NCBI GenBank assembly: GCA_017456145.1 | Contig: JAFTJZ010000091.1 | Coordinates: 34,076-98,075, forward strand | DNA length: 64,000 nucleotides | Direction of reading: 5' to 3' | Source: Clostridia bacterium | GTDB lineage: Bacteria; Bacillota; Clostridia; Oscillospirales; CAG-272 | Shown: piece by piece, positions 33,874-43,611 of the stretch | How the letters are laid out: every line of letters starts with the position of its first letter | Position numbering within the stretch: position 1 is the first letter of the stretch | Notes under the pieces: generated by a model | The model's input: the letters and a program-made list of their open reading frames with translations, nothing else | Databases searched by the model: none | What the model was told of the DNA's origin: nothing | Made by a program: the position numbers and the translations under genes

Positions 33874-34875
33874 TCAGCGCAGAGAGACAAAGCCCAGCTT
33901 TTTATGGACCTTGGAGAGCGTCTTGCGGGCATAATAGGAGGCCTCCTCGGCACCCTTTTTCATGACCGATTCCAAATATGCCTTGTCGCTCATATACGCA
34001 GCAAATTTTTGCTGCACGGGTTGCATGGCATCGGCGCAAACCTCGCCGACCGCCAGCTTGAACTCGCCATAACCCTTTCCGTCGAACTCGCGCTCGATCT
34101 CCTCGTGGGTCTTGCCCGTAAAGGTGGCGTAGATGTTCATCAGATTATTGATGCCATCCTTTCCCTCGGCGTAGCGCACGCAGGTATCACTGTCGGTCAC
34201 AGCGCGCTTGAATTTACGAATTATTGTATCCCGATCATCCAGAATATATACCACCGCATTGGTGTTTTCATCCGATTTGCTCATCTTCTTGGTCGGCTCG
34301 ACAAGAGACATGATCTTCATACCGGTCTTGGGAATGATGGGCTCGGGGATGGTAAAGGTATCAGGGAACACATTATTGAAACGGGTTGCAATATCGCGGC
34401 ACAGCTCGACGTGCTGCTTTTGATCAATGCCCACAGGCACAACGTCGGTCTGATATAGCAGGATATCCGCTGCCATCAGCACAGGATAGGTAAACAGGCC
34501 TGCATTGATATTATCGGAATGCTTGGCGCTTTTATCCTTAAATTGCGTCATACGGGACAGCTCGCCGAACATGGTAAAGCAGTTGAGAGCCCAGGCAAGC
34601 TCCGCGTGTGCCGGAACGTGCGACTGCACGTACAGAGTGTTCTTCTCGGGATCAAGCCCGCACGCCATATACAAAGAAAGTGTTTCGTAAGTGCGGCGAC
34701 GCAGATCGGCGGGGACTTGACGTACCGTAATGGCGTGCGCATCCACCACACAGTAAAAGCACTTATATTGCTCGGAAAACGCGGAAAAATTACGGATCGC
34801 ACCCAGATAGTTGCCAATCGACAAATTGCCGCTGGGCTGCACACCCGAAAACGAAACTTTTTTATCTTGGATCAT
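33874..34875 (-). CDS. trpS: Tryptophanyl-tRNA synthetase
   Basis: 333 residues, normal length. Class Ic synthetase: SGVQPSGNLSIGNYLGAI contains the HIGH equivalent (SIGN, as is usual in TrpRS) and KKMSKSDENTN is the KMSKS loop. AAGGAGG precedes the ATG. No T-box is visible upstream: the leader is occupied by a dispersed hairpin element. Confidence 0.97.
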   Translation of the reverse strand: MIQDKKVSFSGVQPSGNLSIGNYLGAIRNFSAFSEQYKCFYCVVDAHAITVRQVPADLRRRTYETLSLYMACGLDPEKNTLYVQSHVPAHAELAWALNCFTMFGELSRMTQFKDKSAKHSDNINAGLFTYPVLMAADILLYQTDVVPVGIDQKQHVELCRDIATRFNNVFPDTFTIPEPIIPKTGMKIMSLVEPTKKMSKSDENTNAVVYILDDRDTIIRKFKRAVTDSDTCVRYAEGKDGINNLMNIYATFTGKTHEEIEREFDGKGYGEFKLAVGEVCADAMQPVQQKFAAYMSDKAYLESVMKKGAEEASYYARKTLSKVHKKLGFVSLR

Positions 34876-34895
34876 GGAATAACCTCCTTGGAGTG

Positions 34896-34985
34896 CGGGA
34901 GGTCAGGGCTCCGCCCTGAAACCCGCCAAAGAACCTTTTTGCAAAAAGGTTCTTTGGAAACTCTAAAAACCTTTCAAGAAAGGAG
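34896..34985 (-). repeat. Dispersed hairpin element between alaS and trpS, first of two
   Basis: TCAGGGC-tcc-GCCCTGA (34903-34919), linker AACCCG, CCAAAGAACC/GGTTCTTTGG (34926-34957), then CTCTAAAAACCTTTC. It is oriented opposite to the neighbouring element at 35005-35152, so the two form an inverted pair. Confidence 0.7.
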
Positions 34986-35004
34986 CTTTGTGATTTTTAT
35001 TAAA

Positions 35005-35152
35005 GTTTTTGAGGGATCAAAGGGAACGATGTTTGGCGTTTTCGGACTTGTCCGAAACGGCGGTGTCGAGCCGCCGAGACAAACTCTGTGGTCATTGGCG
35101 ACCGTCTTTTTCTTCAAAAAGTTCCCTTTGTGGGGTTCGGGGCAACGCCCCG
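35005..35152 (+). repeat. Dispersed hairpin element interrupted by a three-hairpin insert
   Basis: Outer arms TCAAAGGGAAC (35017-35027) and GTTCCCTTTG (35121-35130) belong to one hairpin whose loop has been expanded; linker TGGGGTT and hairpin CGGGGC/GCCCCG (35138-35152) complete the family pattern. Confidence 0.7.
35028..35106 (+). mobile_element. Three-hairpin insert, second copy
   Basis: Begins GATGTTTGG. H1 TTTCGGAC-tt-GTCCGAAA (35040-35057), H2 CGGCGG-tgtcgag-CCGCCG (35058-35076), H3 GGTC-attggc-GACC (35090-35103). Order, spacing and the CAAACTC segment between H2 and H3 agree with 27739-27835, while stem bases differ in compensating pairs. Confidence 0.6.
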
Positions 35153-35166
35153 ACTTCTCATCGTTC

Positions 35167-37806
35167 TTATTTCAGCATTGCGCCAAGCGTTGCCTCGGCA
35201 GATGCCAGCGCGGCATCGATCTTATCGGCATCGCGTCCGCCCGCCATGGCATTATCGGGACGACCGCCGCCCTTACCGCCGGTAATGGCAGCAACGGCAC
35301 CGACCAGCTTACCTGCGTGTGCGCCTGCAGCTACGGCAGCCTTGCCTGCACCGGCAAGGAAGTTGAGCTTGCCCTGGGCAGCGACAGCCAGCACGATCAC
35401 CGCATTATCGTACTTCGCCTTGATCTCATCGACCAGCGTACGGGCGACCTCGATGGTCATACCGTCGGCACGGGATGCAACCAGCAGCACACCGCCGACC
35501 TGTTTTGCCGCACCCATGATGGCATCCAGCTTGCCCGACGCCAGCTTGGCGTTGAGCTGCTCGATCTCCTTTTTCTGTGCAGCAAGCTCGCCTTGCAGCG
35601 CACTTGCCTTCTTGGTAACATCATTGACATTCGGTGCCTTCAGCTCATGCGCGACTTCATGCAAAAGAGCATCCTTATCAGCAATCAGAGCAAGCACACC
35701 CTCACCCGTGACCGCCTCGATACGGCGAACACCGGCAGCAACGGACGACTCGGAGATGATCTTGAACAGACCGATCTTACCCGTGTTGTCCACGTGCGTA
35801 CCGCCGCACAGCTCGATGGACTTACTACCCATACGAACGACGCGAACGGTCTTGCCGTACTTCTCACCGAACAGTGCCATCGCGCCCAGTTTCTTCGCCT
35901 CGTCAATGGGCATCTCGGTCATAGAGCCCTCACCTGCGGCAAGGATTTCCTCGTTAACCAGCCACTCGACCTTTGCGATTTCCTCGGGCGTCAGTGCAGC
36001 GAAGTGCGTAAAGTCAAAGCGGCAGACCTTGTCGGATACGTAGGAGCCTGCCTGCTCCACGTGCGTACCCAGCACCTCACGCAGCGCGTTCTGAAGCAGG
36101 TGCGCTGCGGAGTGGTTGCGCATGATGGCCCGGCGGTGGAGAACGTCCAGGACGACCCTGACGTCGTCACCTACCTTGAGACTACCGTTCATAACGCTTG
36201 CCAGATGGATGTATACGCCATCCGACTTTTGTGTGTCATTGATTCTGGCATACATGCCAAAAACAGTTCCATCGTTGATAGCACCCATATCACCGATCTG
36301 ACCGCCGCCCTCGCCATAGCAGGGGGTCTTGTCCAAAATCACGCTGACATCGCCCTCAGTGACCTCGTCCACGGACTGATCGTCCACGATCAGGGCAATC
36401 ACCTTGGCATGGGCATCGAAACTGTCGTAACCGACGAACTCGGTCTTGGGCAAATCAGCCAAGAGGGTCTTGGAAGCGTTGCTCCAACCGCTGATGTTGG
36501 CGCGGGCAGCACGTGCACGCACCTTCTGCTCCTGCATCAGTATTGCAAAGCGGTCGTTATCAATCGTAAGACCTGCCTCCTCTGCGATCTCGCGGGTGAG
36601 ATCGATCGGAAAACCGTAGGTATCGTACAGCTTGAAGGCATCGTCGCCGCTGATGAGGGACGCGCCGGCAGCCTTGGTATCGATAATCATAGTATTAAGA
36701 ATGTTCAGACCGGAGTCGATGGTCGCATCAAAGCGCTCCTCCTCCATGGAGATGACCTTGAGGATATAGTCGCGCTTTTCATCCAGCTCGGGATATGCAC
36801 CGCAGCTTTCGTTGATCGAAACGGTGACGGTATCCACAAGGAAGGGATGATCGATGCCAAGCAGCTTACCGTGACGGCAAGCGCGGCGGATGATGCGGCG
36901 AAGAACATAGCCACGCCCCTCGTTGGAGGGAATAACACCGTCCGAAATCATAAACATCGCACTTCTGGAGTGGTCGGTCACGACACGGATGGAAATGTCA
37001 TGGTTTGCATCGTCGCCGTACTTCTTGCCTGCGATCTCGCAGGTCTTGTCGATGACGCGGCGGATGGTATCGACCTCAAACATATTGTCAACGCCCTGCA
37101 TGACGCAAGCCAATCTCTCAAGACCCATACCGGTGTCGATATTCTTCTGCGCCAGCTCGGTGTAGTTGCCGTTGCCGTCGTTGTTGAACTGGGAGAACAC
37201 GTTGTTCCAGATCTCCATAAAGCGGTCGCAATCACAGCCGGGCTTACAGTCGGGGCTGCCGCAGCCGTACTTCAGACCACGGTCAAAATAAATCTCGGAG
37301 CAGGGGCCGCAGGGACCGGTGCCGTGCTCCCAGAAGTTATCTTCCTTGCCCAGACGGACAACGTGCTCTGCGGGAACACCGATACGGTTGACCCAGATGT
37401 CATAGGCCTCCTCGTCGTTTTCATAGATGGAGGGCCAGAGCAGATCGGTGGGGATCTCCAGTGTCTCGGTCAGAAATTCCCAAGCCCACGGAATTGCCTC
37501 GTATTTGAAGTAATCGCCAAAGGAGAAGTTACCCAGCATCTCAAAGAAGGTACCGTGACGCGCGGTGTGACCGACGCGCTCAAGGTCGGGGGTACGGATG
37601 CACTTCTGACAGGTACAGACGCGGCGGCGGGGAGGCTCCTCCTCACCCGTGAAGAACTTCTTCATGGGTGCCATACCCGAGTTGATCAGCAGCAGCGAGG
37701 GATCGTTTTGCGGCACCAGAGGGTAAGAGGGCAGACGCAAATGATCCTTGCTCTCAAAGAAAGAGAGGTACTTTTCACGCAAATCGTTGAGTGATGTCCA
37801 TTTCAT
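35167..37806 (-). CDS. alaS: Alanyl-tRNA synthetase
   Basis: 879 residues, full-length AlaRS. Class II catalytic core (MAPMKKFFTGEEEPPRRRV, TFFEMLGNFSFGDYFK, EGRGYVLRRIIRRA), editing domain with zinc/His motif HSAAHLLQ and CGGTHVDNTG, and C-Ala domain ending RPDNAMAGGRDADKID. Start ATG 37806, nine bases after AAAGGAT. Strong promoter upstream; only about 70 bases of leader, so no T-box. Confidence 0.97.
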   Translation of the reverse strand: MKWTSLNDLREKYLSFFESKDHLRLPSYPLVPQNDPSLLLINSGMAPMKKFFTGEEEPPRRRVCTCQKCIRTPDLERVGHTARHGTFFEMLGNFSFGDYFKYEAIPWAWEFLTETLEIPTDLLWPSIYENDEEAYDIWVNRIGVPAEHVVRLGKEDNFWEHGTGPCGPCSEIYFDRGLKYGCGSPDCKPGCDCDRFMEIWNNVFSQFNNDGNGNYTELAQKNIDTGMGLERLACVMQGVDNMFEVDTIRRVIDKTCEIAGKKYGDDANHDISIRVVTDHSRSAMFMISDGVIPSNEGRGYVLRRIIRRACRHGKLLGIDHPFLVDTVTVSINESCGAYPELDEKRDYILKVISMEEERFDATIDSGLNILNTMIIDTKAAGASLISGDDAFKLYDTYGFPIDLTREIAEEAGLTIDNDRFAILMQEQKVRARAARANISGWSNASKTLLADLPKTEFVGYDSFDAHAKVIALIVDDQSVDEVTEGDVSVILDKTPCYGEGGGQIGDMGAINDGTVFGMYARINDTQKSDGVYIHLASVMNGSLKVGDDVRVVLDVLHRRAIMRNHSAAHLLQNALREVLGTHVEQAGSYVSDKVCRFDFTHFAALTPEEIAKVEWLVNEEILAAGEGSMTEMPIDEAKKLGAMALFGEKYGKTVRVVRMGSKSIELCGGTHVDNTGKIGLFKIISESSVAAGVRRIEAVTGEGVLALIADKDALLHEVAHELKAPNVNDVTKKASALQGELAAQKKEIEQLNAKLASGKLDAIMGAAKQVGGVLLVASRADGMTIEVARTLVDEIKAKYDNAVIVLAVAAQGKLNFLAGAGKAAVAAGAHAGKLVGAVAAITGGKGGGRPDNAMAGGRDADKIDAALASAEATLGAMLK

Positions 37807-37877
37807 GGTCGTATATCCTTTCACAGTTGTCCGTTCATGTCAAGGCAAAACGGCACAATTTCACATTATAACACTTA

Positions 37878-37906
37878 ATTATAACACTTTTTTTCCCGTC
37901 TGTCAA
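37878..37906 (-). promoter_or_regulatory. Promoter of alaS
   Basis: Minus strand TTGACA (37906-37901), 17 bases, TATAAT (37883-37878). A second AGTGTTATAAT repeat lies 15 bases downstream. Confidence 0.88.
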
Positions 37907-37938
37907 GGAAATTTGCCGCCTATGTTGTAAACTTCCGA

Positions 37939-37980
37939 GAAAAAATCCCGAATTTCAGCGGCAAACACCGAAATTCGGGA
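37939..37980 (-). terminator. Terminator of the foldase-like lipoprotein gene
   Basis: TCCCGAATTTC (37946-37956) pairs with GAAATTCGGGA (37970-37980); on the minus strand TTTTTT follows. Confidence 0.85.
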
Positions 37981-37996
37981 AAACAAAAGATAAAAA

Positions 37997-39298
37997 TCAA
38001 TAATTCCAGTTGGCGCCAATCTCCTTCATGCTCGCCGCCTCGGAAAGAACCTCATTGTCAATGACGACCTGATCGGCATATTCCTCGCACAGCTTGAGAA
38101 TGATGGATTCCGTCACCTCATCCTCAAAGGTGCCGAACCAATCGGCGTTGTCGTCCTGATCCCACGCGCCCTCGGTCAAGGGATATTTCATCACCAGATG
38201 AAACGCGCTGTCCGATTGAAACAAAATGACATCTCCCACCGCAGCATCGGCAAGCTCGGTCGAGAGCTGATTGAGGTATTCCAGAGAGTAGCTCTGTGCC
38301 TCATTCAAAAAAATGCCGTTGGGATATGCATCCCAGATTCCATCATCGCCCGCATACTCGGCGCCGTACGCCTCAAACACGGTAAAATCCCCCGCCTCGA
38401 TCAACGCAGAAAGCGCTTGTGCATTTTCGGTAATATTGGCGATCTCCTCTTCAGAGAGCTCCTGATAATCCACGTAGCCGTCATTATCCGCATCCAGACC
38501 GACAAGCTCTCCACCCTCGGTGTCGTAGGCGATGGAGCCGTCCGCGTGAAAATACATGGTATCACCGTTTTCATCGGTGCGCAGCGTTCCGTCCGTTGCC
38601 GTGACGGTTGTCCCGTTCTTGGTATCGTAGGCGATGTAGTTGGTTCCCGTGCGATAATAGATCAGATCTCCGTTTTCGTCCGTTTCATACAGATATTCAT
38701 ATAGAGGGAACAGGATCTGGCGGAAACAAACGTAGTTGGCGTTATAATATTCCTCTCTTGCGCTGTCTGCGGTCATGGAGGAAAGATACGTGGAAAGATA
38801 TTCCACCTTATCTTCCATAATATAATTTTCGCGCAGCATATTCATGTTGATGCCGTATTCAGCCATGGCGTTGTTGAAGGCAGTTTTGGAGCCGCCGAAA
38901 TCGTTCTCCAGAAGATCGCTCATATAGACGTCAATCTCGTCGTAATAGCTTTGAGGCAACGTCAGCTGATACACCTCGTCAAACAGATACAGGCGAAGGA
39001 GCATATCCTGCGCCGCATTCAGGATCTCTGCACTGAAGTAATCGCCGTAGGTTGCCCCCTCGGCGCTCCAGATGTAATCCCAGAAGGAGTCATTTTCGAC
39101 CTCGTACCCGTTATAGGCAAGCGTCCCCTTCATACGGGAGAGCAGCAGCTCATAGGTGTTCAGTGTCAGCTCGGTCTTGCCGATATGCATAAGCACCTTT
39201 CCCGAGGACGCGCAGGAGCAAAGCAGCAAAGCGCAAAGCACAAGCGCGAGCATTGCCGTCAGCAGACGTCGGATGTTGTTGTGATGATTGTGTTTCAT
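37997..39298 (-). CDS. PrsA/SurA-like foldase lipoprotein with inserted EF-hand segment
   Basis: 433 residues. Signal peptide with lipobox LCSC (Cys29). Residues 35-190 form a SurA/PrsA-like helical chaperone region (ending VCFRQILFPL, where a parvulin domain normally begins with a HILF-type strand). The parvulin part seems split: residues about 203-282 are an insertion with two imperfect repeats (TDENGD...IAYDT at 206-226 and 241-260) and a canonical EF-hand loop DADNDGYVDYQE (Asp269 to Glu280). The rest (290-400) resumes with AVGDVILFQSDSAFHLVMKY, like the end of a parvulin domain. Role inferred: extracytoplasmic protein folding. Confidence 0.7.
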   Translation of the reverse strand: MKHNHHNNIRRLLTAMLALVLCALLLCSCASSGKVLMHIGKTELTLNTYELLLSRMKGTLAYNGYEVENDSFWDYIWSAEGATYGDYFSAEILNAAQDMLLRLYLFDEVYQLTLPQSYYDEIDVYMSDLLENDFGGSKTAFNNAMAEYGINMNMLRENYIMEDKVEYLSTYLSSMTADSAREEYYNANYVCFRQILFPLYEYLYETDENGDLIYYRTGTNYIAYDTKNGTTVTATDGTLRTDENGDTMYFHADGSIAYDTEGGELVGLDADNDGYVDYQELSEEEIANITENAQALSALIEAGDFTVFEAYGAEYAGDDGIWDAYPNGIFLNEAQSYSLEYLNQLSTELADAAVGDVILFQSDSAFHLVMKYPLTEGAWDQDDNADWFGTFEDEVTESIILKLCEEYADQVVIDNEVLSEAASMKEIGANWNY

Positions 39299-39376
39299 AA
39301 TGTTTCTTCCTTTTTGGCTTTGGAATCTTTATTTTACCAATGTTTTGACGCTTTTAATTCTGACACTTCTGTTATT

Positions 39377-42300
39377 CTAACAGCTCTGTGCGTCGGATTG
39401 TTGTGCGATTTCTGTATATTTTCCAAACATTTTGTGAAGAAAATCGAGAATATCTTCACCCTTTTTCATTTTGACGTTGAGATGCGGCTCCCCCGTCAGT
39501 GCCATGCGCAGCCGTCCGGGCAAAGCGGCGGAGAGCGCCGACCAGATCTCAAAATCGATCTTTACGGGATAGATCTGAATTTCCGCCGCCTCCTGCCGCA
39601 GCTGTCTGATCCCGCAGCGGATGGCATCGGCACGAAGAAGCGCGATGCCGAGAAGATTTTTCGTCGCGCGCGGGATATCACCGTAACGGTCAAGAAATTC
39701 ATCCAAAATGTCGTCTCTGTCCTGCTCGTCGGTGATCAGCGCAATTTTTTTATACATCTCCATACGTTGTGAGGTAAAGGGCACGTAGTGATCGGGGATA
39801 TAGGCATCCATCACGATCGATACCGTACACTCGGGGGCGACCGTCTCGGGAGTTCCCCGCTCCTGCAGCACCGCGCGGTTGAGCAGCTTGATATACAGAT
39901 CGTAGCCCACCGCATCCAGATGACCGTGCTGCTGTGAGCCGAGCAGATTTCCCGCACCGCGGATCTCCATATCGCGCAGCGCGATCTTAAAGCCCGCGCC
40001 AAACTCGGCATAATCACGGATGGCCTCCAGCCTCTTTTGCGAGATCTCGGAGATGGCGCGGAGCTTGGGGTAGGTAAAATAGGCGTATGCACGGCGGGAG
40101 GAGCGCCCCACGCGTCCGCGCAGCTGATGCAGCTGAGATAACCCCAGCCTGTGCGCGTTGTCTACGATCAGTGTATTGGCATTGGGAACGTCGACGCCCG
40201 TTTCGATGATGGTGGTGCAGACCAGAATATCGATCGCTCCCGTCAGCATATTCTCCCAGATGCGCTCCAGCGTCTCTTTATCCATTTTGCCGTGGGCAAC
40301 GGTAATGCGGGCTTCAGGCAGCTCACGCGCAAGCCTTGCCGCCAGCTCGTCAATGGTCTCCACAACGTTGTGCAAATAGAACACCTGCCCGCCGCGGCGC
40401 AGCTCCCGACGAATAGCCTCAAGAATGATCAGATCGTCCTCCTCGAGCACGTAGGTCTGTACGGGCAAGCGGTCGCCGGGGGCCTCATCCAGCACCGAAA
40501 TATCGCGCAATCCTCCCATTGCCATATTGAGCGTACGGGGAATGGGCGTTGCCGAGAGTGTCAACACATCGACGTTGCCGCACAGCTGCTTGAGCTTTTC
40601 CTTCTGCACGACACCAAAGCGCTGCTCCTCGTCGACGATCAGAAGTCCGAGATCATGAAATTCGATATCCTTGGAAATCAACCGATGGGTTCCGATAATG
40701 ACGTCGACCTCACCCCGCTTGAGCCGCCGCAGTGTTGCGGTCTGCTCCTTAGGGGTGCGGAAACGGGAGATCATATCCACGTTGACGCCAAAGGCGCGCA
40801 TACGGCTGGTGAAGGTCTGGTAGTGCTGCAGCGCCAGAATGGTCGTCGGCACCAGCACCGCCACCTGCTTTCCGCCCATGACCGCCTTATATGCTGCCCG
40901 CATGGCGACCTCGGTCTTACCAAAGCCGACATCTCCGCAAAGCAGGCGATCCATCGGAGCGGAAGCACACATATCCTCCTTGACCTCGTCAGCCGCCCGC
41001 AGCTGACACTCGGTTTCCTCATAATCAAACGCCGCCTCAAAGCTGCGCTGGAAATCATCATCCTTCGGGAAGGCATATCCCGGGCGGCGAGTTCTCTCGG
41101 CATAAAGACGGATCAGATCCTTGGCAATATCCTTGACAGATGCCTTGGCGCGCGCCTTGGCCTTTCCCCAAGTATCACCGCCAAGACGGGAGAGCTTGAC
41201 CAACCCGTCGTCTGCGTGTGCACCGATATATTTGGACACCTTATCCATCTTCTCGGTGGGGATGAACAGCTTATCGCTCCCCGCGTACTGAATCCCGATA
41301 TAATCCCTTGTCGATCCTCCCGTGGTCAGAGTTTCGATCCCCGTATAACGACCGATACCATGATCCTCATGGACCACCAGATCTCCGACCTCCAGCTCCG
41401 CATAGGATAAGATCGCCTTGGTCGCGGTGTCCTTTTTTCTCTTTTTGCTTTTGAGCTTGCCGCTGCCGACCACGTTGCCCGCACGGGTCTCGGGATTAGT
41501 GGAAAGAACGGCGATCCGTGCGCTGACCAGCTCATAGCCCTGCAGGTATTCTCGCCAGAGCACCAGGACCTCTCCCGCCCGGCCTGTGCCGTCGCCTTCC
41601 AGCCTTGCGCGCACACCGCGGTCGCAAAGCAACCCGCACAGATTCTTTGCCGCGGTCTCGTTCTCCGCCAGAAGATACACGCGATAACCGCGCTCAAGAT
41701 AACTGTCCATATCTTCAAAAAGCAGCGCATAATTGTCTCCGAAGGAGACCATCTGCTTGGAACGGAATCCAAACATTCCCGCCAGCTTTTGCCCCGAAAG
41801 GCCGTAAGACATAGAATCCACGTGCAGCGTCACATTCTGCTCCAGAAACGCATCCAGTACTGCACTGCGGTGGGTATATTCCGCATATTTCGGAGCGATC
41901 GAGCCGCCCTCAAGCAGATCCTTGACGGTTTGATCGGCATGCCAGAGTGCGCCCTTGAGCCGCTCCCGCATCGCTGCCGTTCCGACGATCATCACCGAGG
42001 TGCGATCGGGGAAATAATGCAAAAGACAGCTCTTTTCGGGATAGATCAGAGAAACGTACTTATCGGCGTACGGAAGGTCGCCGCTGCCCGCGATGGCGAT
42101 CTCCAGCGTGGCCGCCTCGCCGCGCAGCAGCGCCACGGCGCTGTCATCCGGCTTGGTCTTCATTTGCGCCGCCAGTGCCTTTTTGAGCGACTGCAGTGCC
42201 GCGGCATCGGGTAAGATTTCCTTGGCGGGGGGGATGGTCACCTGCAGCACCGCCGTATGGATGCGCTGTGTTTCAACATCAAACAGCCCCATGCGATCGA

Positions 42301-42973
42301 TCTCATCGTCAAATAGCTCAATGCGGACAGGACTTGCTCCTTCGCGGGCCTCACCGTCTCCGTCTACGTAAAACCCGCCCGTGGGATAAATATCGATGAT
42401 CCCGCCGCGCAGCGCGAATTGTCCTTTTCCATCCACCATATCCACCCGCGTATAGCCCGCTGCGACCAGACGCGACGCCAGCGACGAAGGCTCCACGCGG
42501 CTGCTGAAATCCAGATGCAGCACTGCGCTGTCCAGCCGCTCCATGGGGATGGTATAGCCAAGGGCGGCATCGGGCGTGGTCAGAACAACGTCCAGTGTTC
42601 CCTGCTGCAGCCCAAACAAAACCTCAAGCCTCTCATGCTCATAGTCATGGGAGGCAGTAATATTATGAAAATTATAGTCGCGTCCGACAAAGAACGCAGC
42701 CCGCAGCCCAAAGCGACGGAACATGGCGCGCAGACGGACACAATCGCGCTCCTCGGCGCAAAGCAACAAAGCACAGGCAGATCTTTGCTCCATGGTGTCC
42801 CGCATCAGAGTGACCAGCATGGCATCCTGCGCCCCCTCGCAAAGGCCGTTGACAAGAATGGGACGGGGCTTTGCAGCGCGATATTCGCGCTGAACGGTCT
42901 CAAGCAGCTGTGTATATTCTCCATCCGCACGGATCGTGGCGGGGAGAACGTGAAAAGGCGTGGAAGTTGTCAT
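39377..42973 (-). CDS. mfd: Transcription-repair coupling factor
   Basis: 1198 residues. SF2 translocase that removes stalled RNA polymerase and recruits UvrA. N-terminal UvrB-homology region, RNA polymerase interaction domain near 510-560 (GDLVVHEDHGIGRYTGIE), Walker A GDVGFGKTEVAMRAA, Walker B VDEEQRFGV, SATPIPRTLNMAM, then RecG-like TRG motif and C-terminal D7 domain. ATG 42973 overlaps the pth stop (ATGA). The AAAGGAGG is only 3 bases away, which suggests coupled translation from pth. Confidence 0.96.
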   Translation of the reverse strand: MTTSTPFHVLPATIRADGEYTQLLETVQREYRAAKPRPILVNGLCEGAQDAMLVTLMRDTMEQRSACALLLCAEERDCVRLRAMFRRFGLRAAFFVGRDYNFHNITASHDYEHERLEVLFGLQQGTLDVVLTTPDAALGYTIPMERLDSAVLHLDFSSRVEPSSLASRLVAAGYTRVDMVDGKGQFALRGGIIDIYPTGGFYVDGDGEAREGASPVRIELFDDEIDRMGLFDVETQRIHTAVLQVTIPPAKEILPDAAALQSLKKALAAQMKTKPDDSAVALLRGEAATLEIAIAGSGDLPYADKYVSLIYPEKSCLLHYFPDRTSVMIVGTAAMRERLKGALWHADQTVKDLLEGGSIAPKYAEYTHRSAVLDAFLEQNVTLHVDSMSYGLSGQKLAGMFGFRSKQMVSFGDNYALLFEDMDSYLERGYRVYLLAENETAAKNLCGLLCDRGVRARLEGDGTGRAGEVLVLWREYLQGYELVSARIAVLSTNPETRAGNVVGSGKLKSKKRKKDTATKAILSYAELEVGDLVVHEDHGIGRYTGIETLTTGGSTRDYIGIQYAGSDKLFIPTEKMDKVSKYIGAHADDGLVKLSRLGGDTWGKAKARAKASVKDIAKDLIRLYAERTRRPGYAFPKDDDFQRSFEAAFDYEETECQLRAADEVKEDMCASAPMDRLLCGDVGFGKTEVAMRAAYKAVMGGKQVAVLVPTTILALQHYQTFTSRMRAFGVNVDMISRFRTPKEQTATLRRLKRGEVDVIIGTHRLISKDIEFHDLGLLIVDEEQRFGVVQKEKLKQLCGNVDVLTLSATPIPRTLNMAMGGLRDISVLDEAPGDRLPVQTYVLEEDDLIILEAIRRELRRGGQVFYLHNVVETIDELAARLARELPEARITVAHGKMDKETLERIWENMLTGAIDILVCTTIIETGVDVPNANTLIVDNAHRLGLSQLHQLRGRVGRSSRRAYAYFTYPKLRAISEISQKRLEAIRDYAEFGAGFKIALRDMEIRGAGNLLGSQQHGHLDAVGYDLYIKLLNRAVLQERGTPETVAPECTVSIVMDAYIPDHYVPFTSQRMEMYKKIALITDEQDRDDILDEFLDRYGDIPRATKNLLGIALLRADAIRCGIRQLRQEAAEIQIYPVKIDFEIWSALSAALPGRLRMALTGEPHLNVKMKKGEDILDFLHKMFGKYTEIAQQSDAQSC

Positions 42974-43611
42974 ATGCCTCCTTTGCCATTGCAATGCTGC
43001 ATGGCACCATCAAGATCGTCCGACAAGAGCTTTTCCACGCCGTCGCAGACCAAGGGAAAGGTATTCTTTTGCAGGTGCTCGCGTTGCTCGGGCGTGAATA
43101 CGGAGAGCACCCAATCGGCAAGATCATAATCGGGCGATGGCTTTTGCCCCACGCCGATGCGGATACGGGGAAACTCCTGTGTCCCCAGCGCCTCGATAAT
43201 GCTGTTCAGCCCCTTCTGTCCGCCCGCACTGCCGCTCTTGCGTACGCGCAGCTTGCCGACGTCCAGCGAGATATCATCCGAGAGGACCAGCAGACGGGAG
43301 GGCGCAAGCTTATAAAACTTCATCGCCGCCTCAACGGCATCCCCCGAGGCATTCATAAAGGTTTGGGGTTTCATGAGCAGCACCCGCTTTCCCGCGATGG
43401 TGGTTTCTCCGACCAGTGCATCGAACTTGGCGCGATCGGGATTGCCGCCGTGGCGGGCTACCAGCGCGTCCATGGCGAGAAAGCCGGCGTTGTGCCGCGT
43501 CCATTGATACCGCACACCGGGATTGCCAAGCCCCACGATCAGCCACGAGATGGGGGTTGCCGCAGGTGTTTCTTTGGATATTTTACGAAACAGGTCAAAA
43601 ATGTCTGCCAT
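42970..43611 (-). CDS. pth: Peptidyl-tRNA hydrolase
   Basis: 213 residues, with about 15 extra residues ahead of the usual start. Frees tRNA from peptidyl-tRNA. Catalytic His in YQWTRHNAGF; DDISLDVGKLRVR and the SGSAGGQKGLNSI loop follow. That loop is normally GGHNGL, so the positions equal to E. coli His113 and Asn114 are Gln and Lys. AAGGAG 7 bases before ATG 43611. Operon pth-mfd, as in Bacillus. Confidence 0.93.
   Translation of the reverse strand: MADIFDLFRKISKETPAATPISWLIVGLGNPGVRYQWTRHNAGFLAMDALVARHGGNPDRAKFDALVGETTIAGKRVLLMKPQTFMNASGDAVEAAMKFYKLAPSRLLVLSDDISLDVGKLRVRKSGSAGGQKGLNSIIEALGTQEFPRIRIGVGQKPSPDYDLADWVLSVFTPEQREHLQKNTFPLVCDGVEKLLSDDLDGAMQHCNGKGGI

Noticed and set aside
34876-35166. 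T-box or other riboswitch upstream of trpS
   Set aside because: The space is filled by two dispersed hairpin elements and has no T-box sequence, specifier loop or AAGGTGG-type motif.
34519-37794. 1091-codon plus-strand ORF opposite alaS
   Set aside because: Shadow of alaS in a biased-codon region; alaS motifs are complete on the minus strand.
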